This document shows positions 15,790 through 23,412 of a stretch of DNA of 26,763 nucleotides, piece after piece (position 1 is the first letter of the stretch; each line of letters opens with the position of its first letter). Below the pieces are notes generated by a model. That model made no database searches and was not told the DNA's origin. It saw nothing but the letters and a program-made list of their open reading frames with translations. The DNA is taken from assembly GCA_032100225.1 (NCBI GenBank), contig DAMDJY010000024.1, positions 1 to 26,763 on the forward strand, read 5' to 3'. The translations under genes were made by a program, and so were the position numbers. The DNA is from Mobilicoccus sp032100225 (lineage in GTDB: Bacteria > Actinomycetota > Actinomycetes > Actinomycetales > Dermatophilaceae).

Positions 15790-16406
15790 GATCCGACCTC
15801 CGGTACGTACTGCGGGCGAAACTCTGTCATCGTCGCCTCGCCGGGCGCCGAGATGCCCTCGCGCCGAACGACCATCAGGGCTGTGCGGGCGAGGATGCGC
15901 AGGTCGAGCGCCAAGCACGCGTGGTCGACGTACTCGACATCAAACCTCAATCGATCCTCCCACGTGGTCGCATTGCGGCCCGTGATCTGGGCCAAACCCG
16001 TGAGGCCGGGCGGCACCTCGTGACGGCGCGCCTCCTCCGGCGTGTACCGGGGCAGGTATCGCATGAGCAGCGGGCGCGGCCCGACCAGGCTCAAATCGCC
16101 GCGGACGATGTTCCACAGCGACGGCAGCTCGTCGAGGCTGGTCGCTCGAAGGAACGCCCCGAACGAGTCGAGTCGGGAGGCGTCGTCCTCGCGCCCGGGG
16201 GAGACGGGATGCATGGTGCGAAACTTCAGCAGGTCGAACGGCTCGCCGTGCAGGCCCGGGCGGGTCTGTCGGAACAACACCGGGCTGCCCAGGCGGTAGC
16301 GCACGGCCGCGGCGACACCGGCCTGGATCGGGAGCGAGACGATCAGCGCGGGGACGGCCAAGGTCAGGTCCAGGGCGCGTTTGACCCGCCGGTACCCGGG
16401 AGTCAC
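15786..16406 (-). CDS. pglC: PglC-like initiating phosphoglycosyltransferase
   Basis: 206 residues, the minimal size of monotopic phosphoglycosyltransferases. A hydrophobic helix near residues 13-35 should be the re-entrant membrane anchor. Catalytic Asp92-Glu93 lie in ATSLDELPSLWNI, followed by DLSLVGPRPLL and HEVPPGLTGLAQITGRN. These enzymes move sugar-1-phosphate from a UDP-sugar to undecaprenyl phosphate through a covalent Asp intermediate. Together with the flanking pglD and pglE-like genes this points to UDP-diNAcBac as donor, making diNAcBac the reducing-end sugar. GTG at 16406 overlaps the upstream stop (GTGA); its ribosome binding site is weak, consistent with translational coupling. 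Confidence 0.9.
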   Translation of the reverse strand: MTPGYRRVKRALDLTLAVPALIVSLPIQAGVAAAVRYRLGSPVLFRQTRPGLHGEPFDLLKFRTMHPVSPGREDDASRLDSFGAFLRATSLDELPSLWNIVRGDLSLVGPRPLLMRYLPRYTPEEARRHEVPPGLTGLAQITGRNATTWEDRLRFDVEYVDHACLALDLRILARTALMVVRREGISAPGEATMTEFRPQYVPEVGS

Positions 16407-17572
16407 GAGGCGGTCCGCTCGTTCAACACCTCGGCCAGCAGCGACCCCACACGCTCGACCTGCGCATCGGTCAGGGCCGAGCCGCTGGGCAGCGTCACTC
16501 CTGTGCGAAAGAGGCGCTCGCAGGTCCCGTCGACCACTCGGTCGGCCTGACCGAACACCGGTTGCAGGTGCATCGGCTTCCAGAGGTGACGCACCTCGAT
16601 CTCGGCGGCGCCGAAACGTGCGACGAGATCGTCGGGCGTCGGACGCCCCGCGCCCTGGCTGTCGGATCCGCCCACCACGAGACACGTGAGCCAGCAGTTG
16701 TCAGCACTGTCGTCGCCCGAACCGTCGGCGCCCCGGCCGAGGATCCAGACGTCGTCGTGCTCCGCGACGATGGCGGCATAGTGCTCGCGAATGCTGCGGC
16801 GCCGGGCGATCATCTCGTCCAGGCGTGCGAACTGGGCCCGGCCCAGGGCCGCGAGGATGTTGGAGAGCCGGTAGTTGTAGCCGATCTCGGTGTGCTCGTA
16901 CCACGGCACCGGCTGGCGTGCCTGCGTCGACAGGTAGCGGGCGCGCCCGAGAAGGTCGGGATCGTTGCTGAGCAACATGCCGCCGCCGGAGGTGGTCATC
17001 ACCTTGTTGCCGTTGAACGACAGCGCCGCCGCCCGGCCGAACGACCCGGCGTTCCCGTCGGACGCCGAGGCGCCCAGGGCCTCCGCTGCGTCTTCGAGCA
17101 GCGCCACTCCTCGGGCGGCCAGCTCCGGCACGAGGCGTGCGTAGTCACACGCGCGGCCGAAGAGGTCGACGGTCATCACGGCCGCCACCGTCAGCCCACG
17201 CCGGGTGAGATCGTCCACCGCGTCGAGCAGCAACTCGACCGACACGTTCGCATCGTCACCCGAGTCCACGAACACGGGCCGTGCCCCCGTATAGACCACC
17301 GCGTTCGCCGATGCGGCAAAGGTCATGCTCGGCAGCACCACGTACGTGTCGGGTCCGGCGCCGAGTCCCTCCAGGGCCAGGTGCAGTGCCGCGGTCCCCG
17401 AGGACAGGGCCAGAGCCTGCACATCCCCACCGATCCGCGCGGCCACCTCGTGCTCGAACGCGTCGACCTCCGGGCCGAGTGGAGCCACCCACCCGGAGCG
17501 CAGAGCCCGAAGGACGTACTCCTCCTCGACGTCGGTGATGTGCGCCTGGGACAACAGAACCCGATCGCTCAC
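16403..17572 (-). CDS. pglE: PglE-like DegT/DnrJ/EryC1/StrS aminotransferase
   Basis: 389 residues, full length. PLP motifs: SSGTAALHLAL at 57-67, VVLPSMTFAASANAV, Asp161 in LLEDAAEALG, and the Schiff-base Lys190 in LSFNGNKVMTTSGGGM. The FNGNK form is that of PglE/PseC-type UDP-4-keto-sugar aminotransferases. It would transfer an amino group (from glutamate) to C4 of the product of the PglF-type dehydratase encoded immediately upstream. A Gly/Asp/Ser-rich stretch (about residues 280-293) is an exposed loop insertion. GTG at 17572 follows GAGGAG at 5-base spacing and overlaps the pglF stop (GTGA). Confidence 0.91.
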   Translation of the reverse strand: MSDRVLLSQAHITDVEEEYVLRALRSGWVAPLGPEVDAFEHEVAARIGGDVQALALSSGTAALHLALEGLGAGPDTYVVLPSMTFAASANAVVYTGARPVFVDSGDDANVSVELLLDAVDDLTRRGLTVAAVMTVDLFGRACDYARLVPELAARGVALLEDAAEALGASASDGNAGSFGRAAALSFNGNKVMTTSGGGMLLSNDPDLLGRARYLSTQARQPVPWYEHTEIGYNYRLSNILAALGRAQFARLDEMIARRRSIREHYAAIVAEHDDVWILGRGADGSGDDSADNCWLTCLVVGGSDSQGAGRPTPDDLVARFGAAEIEVRHLWKPMHLQPVFGQADRVVDGTCERLFRTGVTLPSGSALTDAQVERVGSLLAEVLNERTAS

Positions 17573-19398
17573 GACGTCTCCTCATCGAAGGGCGGAGCCG
17601 CCGCAGCAGCGTTGTCTCGCATCCAGTCTCGTGCCTCTTCAGGGCTGTGGAACAGGCGGGGTGCTACCTCGCTCACGTCCAGTGCGGGCACGGTCACCCG
17701 CTGCACCGACGGGTGCGTCGTCGGCCGGCGGTCCTCACTGCCGGCGAACAGGTCCTCGCCCAACTTCTCGCCCGGACGCAGGCCCGTGTAGGTGATCTCG
17801 ATGTCCCGGCGCCCCGACAGTTGGATCAGCGTGCGTGCCACGTCGGCAATGCGCACCGGCTCGCCCATGTCGAGGACGAGAACATCACCGTCGGACCCGA
17901 TGGCCGCCGCCTGCAGCACGAGCTGGCACGCCTCGGGAATCAACATGAAATAGCGCTCGACATCGGGGTGGGTCACGGTCACCGGACCCCCACGTTCGAT
18001 CTGCGCCGTGAAGGCGGGAACCACGCTGCCGCGCGAGCCGAGCACGTTGCCGAACCGGACACTGACGAAGCTGCCGGGGTGGGTCCGGGCGAGTTCGGCC
18101 GTCAGCCGCTCCGTCAGACGCTTGCTGTAGCCGAGGACCGAGGTGGGATCTGCGGCCTTGTCGGTGGACACATTGACAAAGGTGTCGACTCCTACCGCCG
18201 CTGCGGCTTCCAACACGTTGAGGGTGCCCACGACGTTGGTCTTCCAGGCCTCGTCGGGAAATCGTTCCAGCAGTGGGAGGTGCTTCAACGCCGCAGCGTG
18301 GAACACGACGTCGGGCCGGGCCAGACGCATCACGGCGGTCAAGGCCTGAGGATCCCGGATATCTGCCAGCAACACGGATTCCTGCTCGAGGAGCCCATCG
18401 CCGTCGAGTGAAAGCTGCGTGGCGTGGAGCGCCGACTCGTCCCGGTCCAGCAGCGACAGGACGGCCGGGTCGAATCGTGCGATCTGGCGGCACAACTCAC
18501 TACCGATGGAGCCGCCCGCGCCCGTCACCAGCACTCTCTTGCCGGCGAGACTGGAGGAAATCGCCGCTGTGTCCAGATCGACCGGGTGTCGCCCGAGGAG
18601 ATCGGCCAGGTCGAGATCGCGCAGTGCATCGGTGGGATTGGCTGCGTCGTCCATGAGGTCGGCCATCGACGGCAACACTTTGACGCTCATGCCCGCCTCG
18701 GCGGCAGCCGCCGTCAGCTCCCGCGCCACCCCCGCATCGAGGGTGGGCGCGGCCAACACGAGGACATCGGCGCCGGTCTGCGCGGCGACTAGAGCGAGAT
18801 CGTGTCGACCGCCACGCACGGGCACGCCTTCGATCCGGAGACGTGCCTTGGCCGGGTCGTCGTCGAGCAGGGCAACCGGCAGCACGGGACTGTCGTCTTC
18901 CCGCAGCGCGGACCTGACCAGGCGACGCCCGCCGTGCCCTGCGCCGAAGACGACCGCACGCTCCGGGCCCTGTCGGCCTCGGGCCGCGCGAGTGCTCGTG
19001 GACCGGACCATCAGGCGAGTAGCCAGCATCGCCAGGAGCGCGAGCGCTCCACCTGTCACGGGTGCCGATCGGGGGAGCGTGTCCGGATGCCACACGGTCA
19101 CGACGACGAAGGTCACGACCGTCGCGAGCAGCGTTGCGCGCGCCAGATCGGAGGTCTCCTCGTACGAACCCCGATCGTGTCCCGTGCGATATGGCCCGAT
19201 GGCACTCCCGATCGCCATCTGCACCGCGGCCCCCAGGAGGCCGGCGATGACCGTCAGCGGCCACGCCTGCGCAGGAAAGTCGAAGTCGTAGCGCAGCCAC
19301 GTCGTGAACAGCATCGCAGCGACCCAACAACCCGAATCGACCAGTGCCCAGCCGGCGCGGACGGCCCGCTGCCGCCGCGCCGCGGTTACATCCAGCAC
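17569..19398 (-). CDS. pglF: PglF/CapD-type membrane UDP-GlcNAc 4,6-dehydratase
   Basis: 609 residues. Four N-terminal membrane helices (about 18-36, 47-67, 89-104, 115-130), a CoA-binding-like Rossmann domain (VVFGAGHGGRRL near 149), then the catalytic SDR domain: GAGGSIG at 293-299, HAAALKHLPLLE, VSTDKAADPTSVLGYSK at 410-426, and RFGNVLGSRGSVVP. In this family the catalytic Tyr of YxxxK is normally Met; here the position is Leu422 with Lys426. It converts UDP-GlcNAc to the 4-keto-6-deoxy sugar, the first step to diNAcBac. GTG at 19398 follows GGGAGG at 5-base spacing. It is the first gene of the eight-gene unit; the promoter must lie in 19399-19608. Confidence 0.9.
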   Translation of the reverse strand: MLDVTAARRQRAVRAGWALVDSGCWVAAMLFTTWLRYDFDFPAQAWPLTVIAGLLGAAVQMAIGSAIGPYRTGHDRGSYEETSDLARATLLATVVTFVVVTVWHPDTLPRSAPVTGGALALLAMLATRLMVRSTSTRAARGRQGPERAVVFGAGHGGRRLVRSALREDDSPVLPVALLDDDPAKARLRIEGVPVRGGRHDLALVAAQTGADVLVLAAPTLDAGVARELTAAAAEAGMSVKVLPSMADLMDDAANPTDALRDLDLADLLGRHPVDLDTAAISSSLAGKRVLVTGAGGSIGSELCRQIARFDPAVLSLLDRDESALHATQLSLDGDGLLEQESVLLADIRDPQALTAVMRLARPDVVFHAAALKHLPLLERFPDEAWKTNVVGTLNVLEAAAAVGVDTFVNVSTDKAADPTSVLGYSKRLTERLTAELARTHPGSFVSVRFGNVLGSRGSVVPAFTAQIERGGPVTVTHPDVERYFMLIPEACQLVLQAAAIGSDGDVLVLDMGEPVRIADVARTLIQLSGRRDIEITYTGLRPGEKLGEDLFAGSEDRRPTTHPSVQRVTVPALDVSEVAPRLFHSPEEARDWMRDNAAAAAPPFDEETS

Positions 19399-19479
19399 GT
19401 GGTCCTCCCGGTCGTGTCGCGAGCAGATTGTTCGCGGGCGTCGTCAAGCACAGTCCGCGTCGCGGATCACAGCTCTCGG

Positions 19480-19498
19480 CGGGCGTTCCCCCCGCCCG
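19480..19498. other. Short GC hairpin in the leader region of the eight-gene unit
   Basis: CGGGCG (19480-19485) and CGCCCG (19493-19498) flank a 7-base loop, about 80 bases upstream of the pglF start. A TACACT further upstream on the minus strand (19545-19540) is a possible -10, but I see no matching -35. Regulatory meaning is open. Confidence 0.25.
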
Positions 19499-19596
19499 TC
19501 ACCGAATCGCCCGCTGTTGCGCCAGAACTCGCAGGGCTGAGTGTATCCCGGTACATGTGTCGAGCTCGCTGCCGACATGATCGGCGGGGCGGTGAC

Positions 19597-19602
19597 TACC
19601 GT
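19597..19602 (+). promoter_or_regulatory. -10 element (TACCGT) of probable leaderless promoter
   Basis: TACCGT fits TAnnnT and ends 6 bases before the ATG at 19609. No ribosome binding site precedes that ATG. This is the same layout as at 936-949. Confidence 0.45.
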
Positions 19603-19608
19603 GGCCTC

Positions 19609-20577
19609 ATGCTGGCTGCCTATTGCGAATCTCAGTCCACGACGGACCCGCTCTCCGGACTTGTCGTCGGTGAGCGTCCGGATCCCGAGCCGCGGGAGGG
19701 GTGGTCGATCGTCACGCTCAAGGCGGCGACGTTGAACCACCACGACCTGTGGTCGTTGAAGGGGGTGGGGCTGCCTGCCGATCGGCTGCCGATGATCCTC
19801 GGTTGCGACGGTGCGGGCCTGGATGAGGACGGCAACGAGGTCATCCTCCACAGCGTCATCTCCTCGCCCGGCTGGTCGGGTGACGAGACGCTCGACCCGC
19901 GTCGGTCGCTGTTCTCGGAGGTGCATCAGGGCACGTTCAGCGAGAAGGTGCTCGTGCCCACCCGCAACCTCGTGCCCAAGCCCGCCGACATGAGCTGGGC
20001 CACAGCCGCGGCGCTCCCGACGGCCTGGTTGACGGCCTACCGCATGCTCTTCACCAACGCCAACGTCTCGCCCGGATCCCTCGTCCTCGTGCAGGGCGCC
20101 GGTGGTGGCGTCGCGACGGCGCTCATCCAGCTCGGCGCGGCCGCGGGACTGCGCATGTGGGTCACGGGTCGCGACGAGGCCAAGCGCAAGCGCGCACTGG
20201 AACTCGGCGCGGAGGCGGTCTTCGAGTCCGGATCCCGCCTGCCCGAAAAGGTCGATGCCGTCATGGAGACCGTCGGCGCCGCCACGTGGTCGCACTCGAT
20301 CAACGTCATGCGCCCCGGCGCCACCCTCGTCATCAGCGGCGCCACCAGCGGCGACGCCCCCGAGAAGGCCGAACTGACCAAGATCTTCTTCCGGCAGCTC
20401 CGCGTCGTCGGCTCGACGATGGGCACCTCCGCCGAGCTGGCGTTGCTCTCCCAGTTCGTGCAGCGCCACCACCTCGACCCCGTCATCGACCTCGAGGTTC
20501 CGCTCTCGGAGGCACGCACCGGCTTCGAACGCCTCGCCTCCGGCGACCTCTTCGGCAAGATCGTCTTCACCGTCTGA
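19609..20577 (+). CDS. Zinc-independent MDR oxidoreductase (quinone-oxidoreductase-like)
   Basis: 322 residues of the medium-chain dehydrogenase/reductase superfamily. The catalytic GroES-like domain has LKAATLNHHDLWSLKG and MILGCDGAGLDEDGNEV; the nucleotide domain has LVQGAGGGVATALIQLG (161-177) then VTGRDEAKRKRALELGAE, where the arginine after the second strand suggests NADPH. The cysteine cluster of structural-zinc alcohol dehydrogenases is absent. The substrate is unknown; relatives reduce quinones or enones. The frame is open far upstream, but ATG at 19609 fits the family N-terminus and lies just after a -10 box. It is a single gene ending at a very strong hairpin. Confidence 0.85.
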   Translation: MLAAYCESQSTTDPLSGLVVGERPDPEPREGWSIVTLKAATLNHHDLWSLKGVGLPADRLPMILGCDGAGLDEDGNEVILHSVISSPGWSGDETLDPRRSLFSEVHQGTFSEKVLVPTRNLVPKPADMSWATAAALPTAWLTAYRMLFTNANVSPGSLVLVQGAGGGVATALIQLGAAAGLRMWVTGRDEAKRKRALELGAEAVFESGSRLPEKVDAVMETVGAATWSHSINVMRPGATLVISGATSGDAPEKAELTKIFFRQLRVVGSTMGTSAELALLSQFVQRHHLDPVIDLEVPLSEARTGFERLASGDLFGKIVFTV

Positions 20578-20599
20578 GCGACGGCACACCGGTCACGAC

Positions 20600-20640
20600 A
20601 CAGCTCGGGGCGCACCCATGCCGGGTGCGCCCCGAGCTGT
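20600..20640. terminator. Strong bidirectional terminator hairpin
   Basis: A perfect 18-bp GC-rich stem (arms 20600-20617 and 20623-20640) with a 5-base loop separates the convergent MDR and PadR genes (stops at 20577 and 20674). It is the most stable hairpin seen in the window. Confidence 0.85.
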
Positions 20641-20673
20641 CTTCGTCGTCCGGGCAACGGCCTCGTCGTCAGG

Positions 20674-21540
20674 TCAGTGCTGGCGGCGCAGGACGTCCTG
20701 GATGCGCGAACCGGCGTCCTGGAGGATGCCGATCACCTCACGCATCTGCTCCGCGTTGGGCATGGCGCCGAGCGGCGGCTCCTGAGTCGAGTGGCCCGCG
20801 GTGGACTCCGGCTCGTCGATCACCTCGGCGGTGAGCACGTCGTCCTCAGTGACGACGTCCTCGACGACAGCATCAGCGACGACAGCATCTTCGACGACGA
20901 CGTCCTCGACGGGTTCGACATCGACATCGACATCGACGACGTCGGCCGGGTCGGTCTGCTTCGGTGACTCGGTCGCCGAGGCGTTCGGCGATCCTGTCGG
21001 TGAGCCGGGCGTCGGGGCACTCTCGGGTCGCACCCCGGTGAAGCCCCAACGGCGGGCAGCAGCGGCGATGGCGTCTCCGTCGGGAAAAGAACCACGTCCG
21101 AGAGCACCCATCAGGGCGTCGAGGTCGAACGGCGGCGGGGAGAAAGGCTCCTTGTCGGGTTGTGCAGCGGCCTGGGCGTCGATCTCGTTGCGAAGGTCGG
21201 CGGCCCCGGCGAGGACGCGGGTGCGCATCTCCTCGGCCATGCGTGCGGCGGAGTCGTCGAGGGAGGTCTCCAGATCGGCGATCTCGGAGGCGCGCAGACG
21301 GGCCTCTTCACGGCCGGCGTCGGTGAGCCGGTAGGAGGCCTTGCGGCCCTCGTCGGTGCGTTCCACCAGTCCCTCCTCCTCGAGTTTGGCGAGGCGCGGG
21401 TAGACGGTGCCGGCGCTGGGGGAGTACATCCCCGAGAAGCGCTGCTCGAGATCCCGCATGATGTCGTAGCCGTGGCGGGGTCCCTCGGTGAGGAGCCCGA
21501 GCAGGTACAGGCGGAGCTGGCCGTGGCCGAAGACGCTCAT
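20674..21540 (-). CDS. PadR-family transcriptional regulator with long acidic C-terminal extension
   Basis: 288 residues. Residues 1-85 are the PadR winged helix: LYLLGLLTEGPRHGYDIMRDL, then SAGTVYPRLAKLEEEGLVER and ASYRLTDAGREE. A helical dimerisation segment follows to about 122. Typical PadR proteins end not far beyond; here another 160 residues follow: a Pro-rich linker, Ser/Pro/Thr-rich 173-198, a Val/Asp/Glu repeat at 199-244, and a final helix (MREVIGILQDAGSRIQDVLRR). PadR proteins usually repress their own operon and respond to small molecules. The ATG at 21540 follows GGAGGAGA and overlaps the stop of the DUF4097-like gene (ATGA), so the two are co-expressed; twin operators lie upstream of that gene. 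Confidence 0.9.
   Translation of the reverse strand: MSVFGHGQLRLYLLGLLTEGPRHGYDIMRDLEQRFSGMYSPSAGTVYPRLAKLEEEGLVERTDEGRKASYRLTDAGREEARLRASEIADLETSLDDSAARMAEEMRTRVLAGAADLRNEIDAQAAAQPDKEPFSPPPFDLDALMGALGRGSFPDGDAIAAAARRWGFTGVRPESAPTPGSPTGSPNASATESPKQTDPADVVDVDVDVEPVEDVVVEDAVVADAVVEDVVTEDDVLTAEVIDEPESTAGHSTQEPPLGAMPNAEQMREVIGILQDAGSRIQDVLRRQH
20809..20946 (-). repeat. Low-complexity acidic Val/Asp/Glu coding repeat
   Basis: Inside the PadR gene the DNA is built of GAC/GTC-type triplets, including three tandem GACATC hexamers at 20917-20934 on the plus strand. It encodes residues about 199-244, alternating valine with aspartate or glutamate. Such a tract is prone to length variation between strains. 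Confidence 0.7.
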
Positions 21541-22442
21541 CGGTTCTCCTCCGGCCGGCGGATCTCATCCTGGATATCGCCACCGAACGCATCGCCGATG
21601 ACTGGTCCCGGGGGCGTGGTGCCACCAGCGGCCGCGCGGCGCAACACCGCGAGGTCACCGCCGACCGCGCGGGCCTTGATGGCGACGCTGCGGTCGCCCG
21701 TGTACCGGTGGCCGCCGCGCTTGCCCTCGCTGACCAGCGTCTCGCCGTCGACGACGACGTTGCCGGAGGTCGACGCCAGAGTGGCGTCGTAGCCGCAGTC
21801 GGCCGGAAGACGCACGGAGACTGCGCCCGACACCGAGTTCGCCGTGACGAGGGAGGGCCCATGACGCAGGTCGAGGATGCACCGGCCCGAGACCGTGTTG
21901 AGGCGGGCCGAGCGCAGCACCGCGTCCTGGACCGTCATGTCGCCCGAGACGGTCTTGGCCTTCAGCTCACCCGAGGGGGAGGCGGAGTTGATGCTGCCGC
22001 TGACCGTCGTCACGTCGACGGGTCCCGTGGACCGGTCGAGGGTGACGCTTCCGGAGACGGTGTAGACGGTCAGAGAGCCGTGGATGCCGCCGGCGAGCAC
22101 GTCGGCACTCGCCGTGCGGACCGAGACGGAGGTCTCATCCGGAACAGTGAGCAGGAGCCGCGCCTTGGGGCGCTCACCGCCGCCGCCGAGGAACGACGAG
22201 ATCGTCCCCCAGATCTGCCCGTCGCCGTTCTTGACCTGCTCGATGCGCACCCCGGAGGAGGTCGTCGTCACCGTGAGGGGCGGGCCCTGTACCTCACGCA
22301 CCTCGAGGGTGGCCGTGCGGGTGTGCGGCGCAGCGACGACGTCGATGCCTCCGCTGATGATCGTGAGCGTCACACTCTTGGGCGTCCCGAGGTCACGGGT
22401 CGTGGGGGAGGTGATCTGGTCGGCCGGCTTGTTCGCGGTCAT
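21537..22442 (-). CDS. DUF4097-like beta-repeat protein
   Basis: 301 residues. From about 110 to 235 a xVSGxx unit recurs about every 18 residues (near 129, 147, 165, 183, 203 and 226: TVSGSV, TVSGSI, TVSGDM, TVSGRC, SVSGAV, STSGNV), the signature of DUF4097/adhesin-like right-handed beta-solenoids. There is no signal peptide or membrane helix, so it is probably cytoplasmic, and no enzymatic motif is seen. Its partner PadR overlaps its stop by 4 bp, a pairing often seen for DUF4097 proteins and PadR regulators, so it may modulate or be the target of that regulator. The ATG at 22442 follows GAAGGAG at 5-base spacing. Molecular function unknown. Confidence 0.83.
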   Translation of the reverse strand: MTANKPADQITSPTTRDLGTPKSVTLTIISGGIDVVAAPHTRTATLEVREVQGPPLTVTTTSSGVRIEQVKNGDGQIWGTISSFLGGGGERPKARLLLTVPDETSVSVRTASADVLAGGIHGSLTVYTVSGSVTLDRSTGPVDVTTVSGSINSASPSGELKAKTVSGDMTVQDAVLRSARLNTVSGRCILDLRHGPSLVTANSVSGAVSVRLPADCGYDATLASTSGNVVVDGETLVSEGKRGGHRYTGDRSVAIKARAVGGDLAVLRRAAAGGTTPPGPVIGDAFGGDIQDEIRRPEENR

Positions 22443-22453
22443 TCTCGCTCCTT

Positions 22454-22467
22454 CGCGATATATCGCG
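22454..22467. promoter_or_regulatory. PadR-type operator, proximal copy
   Basis: A perfect 14-bp palindrome, CGCGATATATCGCG, lies 11 bases upstream of the DUF4097-like start codon and abuts its ribosome binding site. AT-rich palindromes of this size just upstream of padR operons are typical binding sites for the encoded regulator; assignment to the PadR at 20674 is inferred. Confidence 0.7.
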
Positions 22468-22483
22468 TTGACGTGTCATCTCA

Positions 22484-22493
22484 CGATATATCG
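22484..22493. promoter_or_regulatory. PadR-type operator, distal copy
   Basis: CGATATATCG repeats the core of the proximal operator, with its centre 28 bp away. TATATC on the minus strand within it could also be the -10 element, so binding would directly block RNA polymerase. Between the copies lies a near-palindromic TGACGTGTCA at 22469-22478. Confidence 0.65.
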
Positions 22494-22630
22494 CGTTCTG
22501 GCCCTCGGCCATGGGTGTTCCCCCTGAACCGACCCCGCCCGAGCCACCGATGCATCCCTGAGGCGTGATTCCGGACTCCCGACGCTGCGGGCACCGCCGC
22601 AACCCGTCGATCTCCCTGAGACGCAACGAA

Positions 22631-22657
22631 GCCCGGCAGGAACGAGTCCGGCCGGGC
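22631..22657 (-). terminator. Terminator after SGNH-fold gene
   Basis: A 7-bp GC stem (arms 22631-22637 and 22651-22657) is followed in the minus direction by TTCGTTGCGTCT, a modest T-rich tail. It lies 30 bases beyond the stop at 22687. Confidence 0.6.
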
Positions 22658-22686
22658 GACGAGGCAGATCAGAGACATCAGGCGGG

Positions 22687-23406
22687 TCAGCCGATGTGCA
22701 GCCAGCTCTCCCAGCCGCCGTGCAGCACGAGCCAGGCGAGAAGGCCGTAGCCGGCCTGGCCGGGGTGGCGCTGATCGCGGGAGGCGCCGAGGTCGCTCAG
22801 CCACTGGTCGTGCTCGACGAGGGGGTAGAAGCAGTCGACGAAGGTGACCGAGCGGCGCGCACACACATCGGCCTGGGCCTCGACGACGACCTCGAGGCGC
22901 TCGTTGAGCGACGGGTCCAGCGTGGGCGGGGGACCGACGACGAACGGCGCGATACCGCGGGCCGTGGCGTCGTCGAGGATGTTCGCGAGGTTGAGACGCG
23001 AGCGAGCCGTCGAGAGGCTGGTGAACACGTCGTTCTGGCCGATGCCGATGACGAGGCGGCGCTCGCGGCGGTCCTGCCAGCGCAGCAGACCTTCGCCCTT
23101 CCAGCGCTCGAGCACGTCCGCGGAGGACTCGCCCCGCACGCCGAGGTTGTACGCAGACACGTCGAGGTCGGGGTGGGAGGTGCGGCCCAGCACGCGCGAA
23201 ACCCAGCCGAGGCCCTTGGAGTCGCCGTATCCCGAGACGAATCCGTCGCCGATGAAGACGATGCCGACGTCGCGGGGACCATCGTGGGCGAAGGAATCGG
23301 CGCTCGGCGTGAACGTCGTGGGGATGCCGTCGTCCATGCCTTCATGCATGGAGTCCTCCAGGGAACCGCTGAAGTCGTATGCGCCGGTGCTGTCGTCGTT
23401 GCTCAC
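22687..23406 (-). CDS. SGNH/GDSL-hydrolase-fold protein lacking the serine nucleophile
   Basis: 239 residues. SGNH blocks are recognisable: block I GIVFIGDGFVSGYGD (48-62), block II YNLGVRGES with Gly89, block III GIGQND with Asn125, and block V RDQRHPGQAGYG with Asp211 and His214. In block I the expected GDS is GDG (Gly55, codon GGA), so the nucleophile is missing while the other catalytic residues remain. The first 45 residues are a disordered, acidic extension. No signal peptide is seen, so it is cytoplasmic. GTG at 23406 is 6 bases after the stop of the DUF6104-like gene, so they form an operon. It may be a binding protein rather than an esterase. Confidence 0.82.
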   Translation of the reverse strand: MSNDDSTGAYDFSGSLEDSMHEGMDDGIPTTFTPSADSFAHDGPRDVGIVFIGDGFVSGYGDSKGLGWVSRVLGRTSHPDLDVSAYNLGVRGESSADVLERWKGEGLLRWQDRRERRLVIGIGQNDVFTSLSTARSRLNLANILDDATARGIAPFVVGPPPTLDPSLNERLEVVVEAQADVCARRSVTFVDCFYPLVEHDQWLSDLGASRDQRHPGQAGYGLLAWLVLHGGWESWLHIG

Positions 23407-23412
23407 GGGTGT

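Noticed and set aside
18802..19608. Upstream extension of the MDR oxidoreductase frame by about 270 codons
   Set aside because: It is antisense to pglF and lacks MDR motifs; the family N-terminus begins at 19609.
20809..20946. Possible CRISPR-like or minisatellite array
   Set aside because: The repeated hexamers are contiguous, imperfect and in frame within the PadR gene, with no spacers; it is a coding low-complexity tract.
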